64,000 nt of DNA from Caballeronia mineralivorans PML1(12) (lineage in GTDB: Bacteria > Pseudomonadota > Gammaproteobacteria > Burkholderiales > Burkholderiaceae). The stretch's first letter is position 1; the number at the start of each line of letters is the position of its first letter. Location: the NCBI RefSeq assembly GCF_001028175.1, contig NZ_AEJF01000165.1, forward strand, positions 22,334-86,333, written 5' to 3'. The notes beneath the pieces are model-generated. The model had not been told where the DNA came from. It did not search any database and saw nothing but the letters and a program-made list of their open reading frames with translations. A program made the position numbers and the translations under genes. Shown piece by piece: positions 53,348-61,882 of this stretch.

Positions 53348-54547
53348 ATGTCAACGCCAACGCTTGCCCACAACGTCGTGCACTTCGTGAGGCTGCTGCG
53401 AGGCGCGGGTCTGGCGATGTCGCCGGCGCACAGCGTGGATGCACTCGAAGCGTTGCGCTGGATCGACATCACCCGTCGCGACGATGTCCGCGCCGCACTC
53501 GCCGCATTGCTCGTTCACGCCCCCGACGAGCGCGAACTCTTCCATCAGGCCTTCGATCTTTTCTGGCGCGATCCCGATTGGGAAGGGAAATTGCGCGCGC
53601 TATTGCTGCCGAAAGTGACGAACGGCGTGCCGCCTCCGAAACGCAACAATCGCCTCGCCGATGCTCTCGCTGCCAGAGCGGCGGAATCGAAGCGCACTAG
53701 CGAGCTGGAAAGCGTCGAGCACCTCCACGCCCGCATCACGTTCAGCGCCCAAGAGCGCTTGAGTCATCGCGATTTCGATACGCTTACGTCCGACGAATGG
53801 CGCGCGCTGCGGCATCAGATCCGGTCACACAGAATGCCGCTTGCCACTGAGCCGACGCGTCGTTTAAAAACCTCATCGCACGGCACACATGCCGATTTGC
53901 GCGCCAGCGCGCGCAACGTCGTGCGATCGGGCGGCGACTGGACCACGTGGAAATACAAAAAAGTCGTCGAACGCCGGCCACCGCTGGTCCTGCTGCTCGA
54001 CATTTCCGGGTCGATGAGCGCGTATTCCCGGGCTGTGCTTTACTTCTGCCATGCCTTGCTGCAATCGCGCGAACGCCTGCAGGTTTTCCTGTTCGGCACG
54101 CGCCTGACCAATGCCACGCGGGCATTACGCGAACGCGATCCCGACGTCGCGATTGCCGCGATATCGGATCAGGTAGTCGACTGGTCGGGCGGCACGCGGA
54201 TCGGCGCGGCGCTGGCCGAATTCAACCGCCGCTGGGCGCGACGGGTGCTCAACGGTCGCGCGACGGTGTTGTTCGTCACCGACGGCCTCGATCACGAAGC
54301 AATCGATGTCCTCGAAACCGAGATGCTGCGTTTGCGCCGCTTTGCGCATCGGCTGGTCTGGCTCAATCCGTTGCTTCGATACGCCGATTTCACGCCGCGC
54401 GCCCGGGGCGTGCGGGCGATCCTGCCGCATGTCGATGCGATGCTTGCGGCTCATAATCTCGACAGCCTGAACGCTGTCGGCCGGGAGCTGGCGGCAGTGA
54501 CGCGTCGTGCGGACCGGAAATCAGCCGGAGACACGTCATGGAACTGA
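53348..54547 (+). CDS. coxE: VWA domain protein CoxE
   Basis: 399 residues from the ATG at 53348. C-terminal von Willebrand A domain with the MIDAS motif LLLDISGSMSAYS, then the Thr and Asp positions in SGGTRIGAAL and LFVTDGLDH. N-terminal half is helical with VHFVRLLRGAGLAMSPAHSVDALEAL, typical for CoxE. Partner of CoxD in maturation of the hydroxylase. The 3' end overlaps coxG by 10 bases. Confidence 0.92.
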   Translation: MSTPTLAHNVVHFVRLLRGAGLAMSPAHSVDALEALRWIDITRRDDVRAALAALLVHAPDERELFHQAFDLFWRDPDWEGKLRALLLPKVTNGVPPPKRNNRLADALAARAAESKRTSELESVEHLHARITFSAQERLSHRDFDTLTSDEWRALRHQIRSHRMPLATEPTRRLKTSSHGTHADLRASARNVVRSGGDWTTWKYKKVVERRPPLVLLLDISGSMSAYSRAVLYFCHALLQSRERLQVFLFGTRLTNATRALRERDPDVAIAAISDQVVDWSGGTRIGAALAEFNRRWARRVLNGRATVLFVTDGLDHEAIDVLETEMLRLRRFAHRLVWLNPLLRYADFTPRARGVRAILPHVDAMLAAHNLDSLNAVGRELAAVTRRADRKSAGDTSWN

Positions 54548-55095
54548 CCGAAACGCACCATTTGCCTGTGCCGCAGGACGTTGCGTGGGAAGCGCTGAAC
54601 GACACTGAAATACTGCGCGCGTGCATTCCCGGCTGCGAAAGCATAGAAACCGATGGCGAGAACGCCTACGCGGTGGCAATGACGGCATCGGTGGGACCGG
54701 TGAAAGCGAAATTCAAGGGACGCATGAATCTGGTGGACATCGACGCGCCGCACACGTACACCATTGTGTTCGAAGGACAGGGCGGGGCAGCGGGTTTTGG
54801 CAAAGGTCAGGCGAAGGTGAACCTGGAGCCGGGCGACAATGCCGATTCGACCACCTTGTCCTACACGGCCAACGCGCAAGTGGGCGGCAAGCTCGCGCAG
54901 ATAGGGTCGCGGCTGGTGGATGGGGCGGCGAGGAAGATCGCCGGCGAGTTTTTCAAGCGATTCAGTGCGCAACTGACGAAGGGCGATGAACCCGAGGGTG
55001 AGTCCGAGGGCGCCTCCGATCAAGCGGCTGCGGACGGTGAAGGTGAAGTGAAGAAGAGGAAAAGATCATGGACAGCGTGGATCTCGAAGTCCTGA
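54538..55095 (+). CDS. coxG: CoxG family carbon monoxide dehydrogenase accessory protein
   Basis: 185 residues. START/SRPBCC-like fold: LPVPQDVAWEALNDTEILRACIPGCESIE, then GPVKAKFKGRMNLVDIDAPHTYTI and GARKIAGEFFKRFSAQL, the CoxG pattern. The tail beyond residue 155 is acidic, then ends in a basic, Trp-containing stretch. CoxG has been tied to membrane recruitment of CODH and quinone supply in other bacteria. Overlaps both neighbours. Confidence 0.92.
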   Translation: MELTETHHLPVPQDVAWEALNDTEILRACIPGCESIETDGENAYAVAMTASVGPVKAKFKGRMNLVDIDAPHTYTIVFEGQGGAAGFGKGQAKVNLEPGDNADSTTLSYTANAQVGGKLAQIGSRLVDGAARKIAGEFFKRFSAQLTKGDEPEGESEGASDQAAADGEGEVKKRKRSWTAWISKS

Positions 55096-56087
55096 GAAAC
55101 AGCGTGCGATGGCTCGAACGCGGGCATCGCGTGTTGCTGGTGACGGTAGTCAAGACGTGGGGCTCGTCGCCCCGCCCCGAAGGCGCGATGCTCGCCGTGC
55201 GCGATGACGGCGCGGTGATGGGATCGGTGTCGGGCGGATGCATTGAAGACGATTTGATCGAGCGGGTCCGGCAACGCGGCATCGAGCAGACGAAGCCTGA
55301 AAGCGTGAAGTATGGGATCTCGGCCGAAGAAGCGCACCGGTTCGGACTGCCTTGTGGCGGCACGATTCAACTGGTGCTTGAACCGTTGTCGATGGCGAGC
55401 GGTATCGCCGAACTGTGCGATGCCGTTCTGGCTGGCCGGCTGGTGACGCGTACGCTCGATATGAACACCGGCGCGGTCAAGCTCGAGCCGGCTCAAGCGA
55501 CGGATGGCGTGACCTTCGATGAAACCACGCTCTCGACTATTCACGGGCCGCGGTACCGGATGCTTGTGATCGGGGCGGGGCAGTTGTCGCGGTATTTGTG
55601 CAGCATCGCGGTCGGCCTGGACTATCACGTGACCGTGTGCGATCCGCGCGAGGAGTACACGGACGAGTGGGATGTACCGGGGACGAAGATCGTGCGCACC
55701 ATGCCCGACGATACCGTGATGGACATGAAACTCGACGAGCGCTGCGCGGTGATTGCGTTGACGCACGATCCGAAGCTCGACGATCTGGCGTTGATGGAGG
55801 CGTTGAAGACGCCCGCGTTTTACGTGGGGGCGCTGGGATCGAGGAGAAATAACGCGGCGCGGCGGGAACGGCTAAAAGAGTTTGATCTGTCCGATGCTGA
55901 GTTGTCGCGCCTGCATGGGCCAGTCGGAATTTATATCGGCAGCAGGACGCCGCCGGAGATTGCGGTATCGATTCTTGCTGAGGTGACGGCGGCCAAGAAT
56001 GGGGTTTCGCTGCCCACTATCTTGCAGGTCGAAGGCGCAAAGGCGGCGCGGGAACTTGAAGGGTCTGGCGAGATTTGCGGGATATAG
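55068..56087 (+). CDS. XdhC/CoxI family protein (molybdenum cofactor insertion/maturation)
   Basis: 339 residues. N-terminal XdhC domain (VLLVTVVKTWGSSPRPEGAMLAV, GSVSGGCIEDD, CGGTIQLVLEP) and a C-terminal Rossmann domain (YRMLVIGAGQLSRYL, VGALGSRRNNAARRERL, GPVGIYIGSRTPPEIAVSI). Such proteins bind, sulfurate or protect molybdenum cofactor and hand it to xanthine-oxidase-family enzymes. Overlaps coxG by 28 bases and closes the operon. Confidence 0.92.
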   Translation: MDSVDLEVLRNSVRWLERGHRVLLVTVVKTWGSSPRPEGAMLAVRDDGAVMGSVSGGCIEDDLIERVRQRGIEQTKPESVKYGISAEEAHRFGLPCGGTIQLVLEPLSMASGIAELCDAVLAGRLVTRTLDMNTGAVKLEPAQATDGVTFDETTLSTIHGPRYRMLVIGAGQLSRYLCSIAVGLDYHVTVCDPREEYTDEWDVPGTKIVRTMPDDTVMDMKLDERCAVIALTHDPKLDDLALMEALKTPAFYVGALGSRRNNAARRERLKEFDLSDAELSRLHGPVGIYIGSRTPPEIAVSILAEVTAAKNGVSLPTILQVEGAKAARELEGSGEICGI

Positions 56088-56448
56088 GTGGTTGCAGAGT
56101 CGCCGCGCTTTAAACGATAAGCGCAGCGTTCGCTACCATCAGCTCACTTGGCCGCTGCGTCACATGGCCTGCAGACGATTTAATACGCCACGCGAGCGCT
56201 GATTCATCGGACTACTGCGTAAATTGTCTGAAAAGTGAATACGGTCCTTCAGGCGATTGCAATCTTAAGCGCGCCGGTAACTTAAAAATCCGGGTCGAAG
56301 CTAACAATTTGATGCATCGAAATTCTTTCAGATTGAACTTGCCAGAATGATGTTTTTCACCTTGCGCAGTTCGAATGGGGCTACGAAACAAATCCGCGAT
56401 TTCGCGGGGTCCACATTCAGACACCAGCGCAATCGTCGACCCTGCGCC
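56088..56448. other. 361-base intergenic region between the cox operon and the PepSY gene
   Basis: Lies between convergent genes. I find no classic terminator; the only strong structure is the short palindrome CCGCGATTTCGCGG near 56391-56406. No gene supported. Confidence 0.35.
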
Positions 56449-57174
56449 TCACATCAACCCCATCCCAACCATCGCGACAATCGACACCACCCCAATCACC
56501 GCCCCCACGGTCTTGCGCTTATTCAACTCGGTCCACAACAACACGCCTGTCAACGACAGCAAAATAATGCTGCCGGCCAGCGTATCGATGAGCAGCACCC
56601 AACCCATGCTCAATCCCGTGCCTTTGTGCAGGTTGTTCATGGTCGCGAGTAAACCGTTCTCGCTCTTTTTCACCGATACAAACCCGTTCCCCACCCAGTA
56701 TTCCGCCGATACCGCACCACTCGGCGATGCCACCGCCACTGTCCACAACTCCGGCTGCATCGTCTTCTGGTCGCCCCAGCCCACCGCATGCGCGGGTTCA
56801 CGTTTCGCTCGACCGATAACGCCGTCGAGCTCGAGTTCTTGCTTGAGCCATTTGCCGAGTTCCATCGGCGAGTTGAGACGGTGTGCGGGCAGGGCCATTT
56901 GCATCTGCGATACCTGCGGCTCGCCGCTCGATATCTTCAACGGACCGGCGCGATGGTTCAGCAGAAAACCTGTCGTACCGAATAGCAGCCCAAGCACGGC
57001 GCCCCACAAACCCACCCAACCATGTACCTTGCGCAGCCATTTTATGAATGTCGCGCGGCGCGAGCGCTGTTTGCGAACGATTTGTTCGGCATCGTTGTTA
57101 AGGCGGCCGCCGCGTGGCGCGCGCGGCATCGTGGTTACGTTGGACGCGGGTTCAAAGATTTCAGGCGCGTTCAC
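56449..57174 (-). CDS. PepSY-associated transmembrane protein, Fur-regulated
   Basis: 241 residues if read from the GTG at 57174, chosen because GGAG lies six bases upstream; ATGs at 57186 and 57249 are alternatives without ribosome sites. One helix near residue 55 (KVHGWVGLWGAVLGLLFGTTGFLLNHR), a PepSY-like periplasmic part, and two C-terminal helices (LLIDTLAGSIILLSLTGVLLW, AVIGVVSIVAMVGMGLM). These proteins accompany siderophore uptake and may act as periplasmic/inner-membrane ferric reductases. A perfect Fur-type palindrome about 100 bases upstream supports an iron role. Confidence 0.88.
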   Translation of the reverse strand: MNAPEIFEPASNVTTMPRAPRGGRLNNDAEQIVRKQRSRRATFIKWLRKVHGWVGLWGAVLGLLFGTTGFLLNHRAGPLKISSGEPQVSQMQMALPAHRLNSPMELGKWLKQELELDGVIGRAKREPAHAVGWGDQKTMQPELWTVAVASPSGAVSAEYWVGNGFVSVKKSENGLLATMNNLHKGTGLSMGWVLLIDTLAGSIILLSLTGVLLWTELNKRKTVGAVIGVVSIVAMVGMGLM

Positions 57175-57268
57175 GCGTGTCTCCATAAGGGCGCAGCGAA
57201 AGGGGGGGGTGCCGATGGTTTTCTCACCGATACGGCCAAAAAAGCGCATCGGCAGAACAAAGCTTTAA

Positions 57269-57287
57269 AATGATAATGGTTATCATT
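57269..57287 (-). promoter_or_regulatory. Fur box of the PepSY gene
   Basis: AATGATAA-TGG-TTATCATT is a perfect 8+3+8 inverted repeat very close to the Fur consensus. On the minus strand it overlaps a promoter: TTTACA (57300-57295) with TATCAT/ATTATC about 17-18 bases on. Binding of Fe-Fur would block RNA polymerase. Confidence 0.88.
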
Positions 57288-57390
57288 ACACATTTGTAAA
57301 GATTCTTCAATCGCTGCGTCAGGAGGCCGGCGCATAGGTGCATAGCGTGCAGCGGCCCCAGGAGGGCGCGCCGGCCGCAGCGCTCAAAGG

Positions 57391-57413
57391 AAATCGGCTT
57401 AAATCGGCTTAAA
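57391..57413 (-). repeat. 10-bp tandem duplication spanning the srkA stop codon
   Basis: On the plus strand AAATCGGCTT is repeated twice (57391-57400, 57401-57410) plus a third AAA. On the minus strand the first copy met includes the TAA stop of srkA (57411-57409), and the second gives another TAA in a new frame. Confidence 0.8.
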
Positions 57414-58473
57414 CCGGCCAGAGCGGCCCTTCTTCCATCGCGCCGACCTGCTCGCGCAGCTCGAGAATGCGGTCTTCCCAATAGCGCTGCGTGTTGAACC
57501 ACGGAAACGCGGCGGGAAACGCGGGATCGTTCCAGCGACGCGCCAGCCACGCTGCGTAGTGAATCAGCCGCAGCGTGCGCAGCGCTTCGACCAGATGCAG
57601 TTCGCGCGGCTCGAAATCGCAGAAGTCCTCGTAGCCGGCCAGTAGATCGCCCAACGCGCGCGACGCCTCGGGGCGGTCGCCCGGCAGCAGCAGCCACAAA
57701 TCCTGGATGGCAGGCGCCATGCGGCTATCGTCGAAATCGACGAAATGCGGACCCGCATCCGTCCAGAGCACGTTGCTCGGATGACAATCGCCGTGCAGCC
57801 GGATGCTTTTCACATCGCCGGCGCGCTCGTAGCATCGCTCGACGCCTTCCAGTGCCATCTTCACGACGGTTTCATACGCTTCGCGAACGTCCTGCGGCAC
57901 AAACCCGTGCGTGAGCAAAAACTCGCGCGGTTCGTAGCCGAAGGTCTGGATATCGAGCGCGGGCCGCTCCACATACGGCTTGATCTGCCCGACCGCGTGA
58001 ATCCGGCCGATAAACCGCCCAAGCCATTCCAGCGTCTGCGGCCGGTCGATATCCGGCGCGCGCCCGCCGCGCCGTTCGAAGATGGAGAAGCGAAAACCCT
58101 CGAAGTGATGGAGCGTCTCGCCGTTCAGCACACGCGCCGGCACCGCCGGAATTTCACGCTCGTAAAGCGTGGAAACGAAAGCGTGCTCTTCGAGAATGGC
58201 GTCGTCGGACCAGCGCAACGGCCGGTAGAACTTCGCGACCATCGGCGGCCCGTCTTCCATGCCAACCTGATACACACGATTCTCGTAGCTGTTGAGCGCG
58301 AGCATGCCGCCGTCGGTGCGTTCGCCAAGCGGCATCAGGACGCTGTCGAGCGCATCGAGCACGCGCTCAGGCGTGAGGTCGGCGAAAGGCGGAGCCGGGG
58401 GATTTGCGTTGTCGCCGGAGAAAGAGAGGCTGTCTGCGGGCGCACGCGATGCATCGGAATGGTTCGAGTTCAT
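57409..58473 (-). CDS. srkA: Stress response serine/threonine kinase SrkA (YihE/RdoA)
   Basis: 354 residues. N-terminal ~25 residues are a Ser/Ala/Pro-rich extension. Kinase-like core: LNSYENRVYQV, the Lys in PMVAKFYRP, IRLHGDCHPSNVLW (catalytic HGDxHxxN) and HFVDFDDSRMAP (metal-binding). Matches E. coli SrkA, which counters MazEF-type death signalling and responds to Cpx stress. It is cytoplasmic and the second gene on this strand after the small 70-residue ORF upstream. Confidence 0.93.
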   Translation of the reverse strand: MNSNHSDASRAPADSLSFSGDNANPPAPPFADLTPERVLDALDSVLMPLGERTDGGMLALNSYENRVYQVGMEDGPPMVAKFYRPLRWSDDAILEEHAFVSTLYEREIPAVPARVLNGETLHHFEGFRFSIFERRGGRAPDIDRPQTLEWLGRFIGRIHAVGQIKPYVERPALDIQTFGYEPREFLLTHGFVPQDVREAYETVVKMALEGVERCYERAGDVKSIRLHGDCHPSNVLWTDAGPHFVDFDDSRMAPAIQDLWLLLPGDRPEASRALGDLLAGYEDFCDFEPRELHLVEALRTLRLIHYAAWLARRWNDPAFPAAFPWFNTQRYWEDRILELREQVGAMEEGPLWPV

Positions 58474-58556
58474 CCCTGCATTGTGACGCGCATCGCGGGG
58501 GGAAGCATCAGCGATGCGCGGTTACAGCAAATAGTGTCTTGAAACGCGCTTGATCC

Positions 58557-58769
58557 TCAATGCATGAGCGCGTTGGTCGGGCGAACGAGTTCGCCGGTAT
58601 CGATCAGATCTTCGAGGAAGAACGGTTCCGTGTTGAGCAGCTCCGACGTGCCGGGCTCGTCGGCATACCAGGCGACCATGGCCATGTCGCCGAGAATGCG
58701 CATGACAATGCCGCGTGCGCCCTGTGGCACCGCGATATGGACGGAGCGAACGATTGAACCGATTTGCAT
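58557..58769 (-). CDS. Small conserved-looking hypothetical protein
   Basis: 70 residues from the ATG at 58769, which has GGGGAG six bases upstream; the longer frame to 58853 is unlikely. Composition is normal and it reads as a small beta-rich domain: IGSIVRSVHIAVPQGARGIV, then AMVAWYADEPGTSELLNTEPFFLEDL. The start resembles KOW/SH3-like barrels but I recognise no named family. Lies 83 bases upstream of srkA on the same strand. Confidence 0.7.
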   Translation of the reverse strand: MQIGSIVRSVHIAVPQGARGIVMRILGDMAMVAWYADEPGTSELLNTEPFFLEDLIDTGELVRPTNALMH

Positions 58770-59101
58770 GATGACTCCCCGAAGTGTGCCGGCAGAACAG
58801 TGCGCGTGCCGGTCGGTTCTGGATAAAGCACAGAAGGTTGATTCCCTGTGCACGAGATCGAAGTGCCGCGCGTAAATTCCTCGAATGCCTGCAACTCGCA
58901 GCCTATCCAGATGATTTCGGCTGAAACGATGTTCTACTTTAGCGCATCAATTCGTCTCGGGTCGAAATCTTGCATCGTATTAAAACAACGCAAGGGCATT
59001 CGAAGCGGTCTCGAAAGTCGATTGAAAGCGTCCGGCGCACCGTCCGGCGAAACCCTGACGATCACGGTATCGTTATGGCCTTCGCCACCGGAGATCCACT
59101 T
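58770..59101. other. 332-base divergent region with no gene
   Basis: Between the 70-residue protein gene (minus) and the MFS gene (plus). Holds promoters for both by necessity, but no hexamer pair stands out; the part 58900-59000 is AT-richer than its surroundings. The MFS frame is open back to 58970, but that stretch reads as a basic, low-information sequence. Confidence 0.35.
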
Positions 59102-60358
59102 GTGACTTCATCGCCGGCGCCGTCCCGGTCAGCTTCGTCCTCTTCGCTTTGCCCCGATCCCCTGCCGTACCTCGAACGCGGATCGCGCGCTTACTGGCAC
59201 GCGGCGATTGCCTTGCTGTTTGCAGGCTACGCCACCTTCTCGCTGCTCTACTGTGTGCAGCCGCTCCTTCCGGAATTCACCAAGGCGTTCGGCGTGAGCC
59301 CTGCGCAAAGTGCGTTGTCGGTATCGGTGACGACGGCCTCGCTCGCCGTGGCGATTTTTATCGCCGGCTTTGTTTCAGAGGGATGGAGCCGGCACCGGTT
59401 GATGACGTTGTCGCTCACGGCCTCCTCGTTGCTCACGATCATCGTGGCGTTTCTGCCGAGTTGGCATGGCTTGCTGTTCGTGCGTGCACTCGAAGGGCTC
59501 GCGCTTGGCGGCGTGCCGGCGGTCGCCATGGCCTATCTCGCCGAGGAAGTCCATCCCGATGGCCTCGGCCTCGCGATGGGACTCTATGTCGGCGGCACGG
59601 CAATAGGCGGAATGGCGGGGCGCGTGATCAGCGGGATTCTCGCGGACTTGTTCTCGTGGCGGGTTGCTATCGGCGGGATCGGCGTGCTGGGGTTGCTCGC
59701 CACACTGGCGTTTCGTGCGCTCTTGCCGCCCTCGCGACGCTTCGTGCCGCGCGCCGGGATGGGCCTTAGCCATCATCGGACGGCGCTTGCCGGGCATCTG
59801 AAAAATCGTGGCCTGCCGCTGCTGTTCCTGATGGGTTTCGTGCTCATGGGCAGCTTCGTCACGCTTTATAACTACGTCGGATATCGGTTGATTGCGGCGC
59901 CGTTCAATTTGAGCCAGACGGAGATTGGCGCGATTTTCGTGGTGTACCTGACGGGCGTGGTGGCGTCGCCCTGGTCCGGAAAAATGGCCGATGTGTTCGG
60001 CCGCGGCCGCGTGCTGATCGCAGCGCTCGCGCTGATGATCTTCGGCGTGGCGCTGACGTTGTCGGCGTCGTTGCCCGTGGTGATCGCGGGCATCGCGTGC
60101 ATGACGTTCGGATTCTTCGCCGGGCATTCGGTCGCAAGCGGTTGGATTGGCCGCTTGGCCAAGGGCTCCAAAGGCCAGGCCGCCGCCCTTTATCTGCTGG
60201 CGTATTACATCGGCTCGAGCGTGCTCGGTTCGTGGGGCGGACACTTCTGGACTGTCGCCGGCTGGCCCGGCGTGAGCGGCTTCGTATTTGTCCTGCTGCT
60301 GATCGGTCTGGGCGGCGCGGAATACTTGCGCCGACGAGAACGGCAGGCAGATGCTTAG
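59102..60358 (+). CDS. MFS transporter, YnfM-like
   Basis: 418 residues from the GTG at 59102, chosen for GGAG nine bases upstream; an ATG at 59075 would add nine residues. Twelve transmembrane helices, motif A-like GFVSEGWSRHRLM in the first loop, ALEGLALGGVPAVAMAYLAEE in TM4-5 and GKMADVFGRGRVL in the second half. Length and pattern match the YnfM drug/metabolite exporter group. Substrate unknown. Confidence 0.88.
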   Translation: MTSSPAPSRSASSSSLCPDPLPYLERGSRAYWHAAIALLFAGYATFSLLYCVQPLLPEFTKAFGVSPAQSALSVSVTTASLAVAIFIAGFVSEGWSRHRLMTLSLTASSLLTIIVAFLPSWHGLLFVRALEGLALGGVPAVAMAYLAEEVHPDGLGLAMGLYVGGTAIGGMAGRVISGILADLFSWRVAIGGIGVLGLLATLAFRALLPPSRRFVPRAGMGLSHHRTALAGHLKNRGLPLLFLMGFVLMGSFVTLYNYVGYRLIAAPFNLSQTEIGAIFVVYLTGVVASPWSGKMADVFGRGRVLIAALALMIFGVALTLSASLPVVIAGIACMTFGFFAGHSVASGWIGRLAKGSKGQAAALYLLAYYIGSSVLGSWGGHFWTVAGWPGVSGFVFVLLLIGLGGAEYLRRRERQADA

Positions 60359-60608
60359 ATCGCTTAGCTAAGATTCACGCGCGAACGTAACGAAAGTTTT
60401 TTGTAAAGGCTAATAAATGAGGGTTTTTCTGTATCCGCTTAAAGCATGCGGGCGCAAAAGCCCGCCGCATAAGGCGTTTCGTCTGTTGTTCGCTAGCGTT
60501 TGCGCAAAGCAGCATGAATAAAGCGTAATCCACGTCCTATACTCAAATCGACAGTGCGACGTCTCACGCAGTCAGGTGGACGCTGAGCACGGACGATGGG
60601 AGACGTGT

Positions 60609-60794
60609 ATGACCACCTACTTCACGATCGGCGACTTCATCCTGATTATCCCGATGGCGCTTGCAGGCATTCTCTTCCTGGGCGCCGTACCATGCGCCAC
60701 GCAATTCCGGAAAAACACCCTACGTGTATTCGGTGCGCTGCTCGGCGTGCTGGTTGCGTTTTTGCTGGTGGAAGGATTGCCGGCACTGGTTTAG
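60609..60794 (+). CDS. Small two-helix membrane protein
   Basis: 61 residues from the ATG at 60609, preceded by GGGAG at seven bases. Two transmembrane segments (FILIIPMALAGILFLGAVP and VFGALLGVLVAFLLVEGL) joined by the basic loop TQFRKNTLR. No family recognised. The flanking spaces (60359-60608 and 60795-61075) hold no other gene I can support. Confidence 0.6.
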   Translation: MTTYFTIGDFILIIPMALAGILFLGAVPCATQFRKNTLRVFGALLGVLVAFLLVEGLPALV

Positions 60795-61075
60795 CAGTCC
60801 GATGGGCTGATTGGCGCGGCGGGCCGAATGGGCTCGACTTCCACGCCTGCTGGACAGGAACAGGGCGCGAGAAACGCGCTGTTCCTGCGTTCCCGCTCAT
60901 CCTCGGGAATCTCCTGTGCTCACGTTCGTTCCGAACGTCGACGTCTTGGTATTACCGCTTCCAATTCCTTCTCGCTGGCGCATCCGCCAGATGGCAGCAC
61001 GCGTAATTAGTCCCAATCGCTCCACCAGTCGATGCCAACCGATATTGAACGCAAAAAATCGACATCGAGGACTTA

Positions 61076-61858
61076 ATGCCGCCGCTCACTGTTGCCGTTA
61101 TTGCTTTTGTCGCGCTCGTCGTTGTTTTCACGACGGTCTGGGTGTGGCAAGTTAAATCGAAGAATGCCGGCATGATCGATCCCGTCTGGGCGATGTCACT
61201 CGGTGTGGTCGCGTTGCTCATTGCAGTGCTCGGACAAGGCGATCTGCACACGCGGGTCATTGTGGGAATCGGCGGGTTCGTCTGGGGCACGCGGCTTGGC
61301 GTGCATCTGTGGAAACGTAATGCCGCTCACCCCGAAGATCCGAGGTATCACAAGTTCCGCGAGCAATGGGCCGCCGATGCCAACAAGAAAATGTTCTGGT
61401 TCTTCCAGTTGCAAGTCGTGATTTCGATGCTGCTGTCGCTCGCGTTTTTCGTGCCGGCATATCGCACGACGCCGCCAGGCGCTGCCTGGGTAGCGTTGGC
61501 TGCGGTGATCTGGGTGATCTCGATTGCAGGCGAAGCGCTTGCCGACCATCAGCTACTCATGTTTAAAGCGGATCCATCGAATCGTGGCAAGGTGTGTCGC
61601 GCCGGCCTGTGGCGTTATTCGCGGCATCCGAACTACTTCTTCGAATGCGTGCATTGGGTGGCGTACATTCCGCTCGCGATCGGCGTAGGAGGATGGATTG
61701 TCGCGATGCTGCTGCCGCCCGTGCTGATGGCGTGGCTGTTGATGAAAGTCTCGGGTGTACCGATGGTCGAAGCGGAATCGGCTAAAAAACGCCCGGGATA
61801 TGCCGACTATATGCGTACGACCAGCGCATTGATTCCATGGCCGCCGCGTCATCCTTAA
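61076..61858 (+). CDS. DUF1295 membrane protein (steroid 5-alpha-reductase-like)
   Basis: 260 residues with about seven transmembrane helices. The C-terminal signature is the DUF1295/isoprenylcysteine methyltransferase-like GLWRYSRHPNYFFECVHW and later EAESAKKRPGYADYMRTTS, which form an NAD(P)H or SAM binding site in relatives. Followed 24 bases later by a CFA-family methyltransferase gene; this pair recurs in bacteria and is thought to modify unsaturated fatty acids in the membrane. The start has little ribosome-site support. Confidence 0.88.
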   Translation: MPPLTVAVIAFVALVVVFTTVWVWQVKSKNAGMIDPVWAMSLGVVALLIAVLGQGDLHTRVIVGIGGFVWGTRLGVHLWKRNAAHPEDPRYHKFREQWAADANKKMFWFFQLQVVISMLLSLAFFVPAYRTTPPGAAWVALAAVIWVISIAGEALADHQLLMFKADPSNRGKVCRAGLWRYSRHPNYFFECVHWVAYIPLAIGVGGWIVAMLLPPVLMAWLLMKVSGVPMVEAESAKKRPGYADYMRTTSALIPWPPRHP

Positions 61859-61882
61859 ATAATAATAGCGAGGAGTTTTCAC

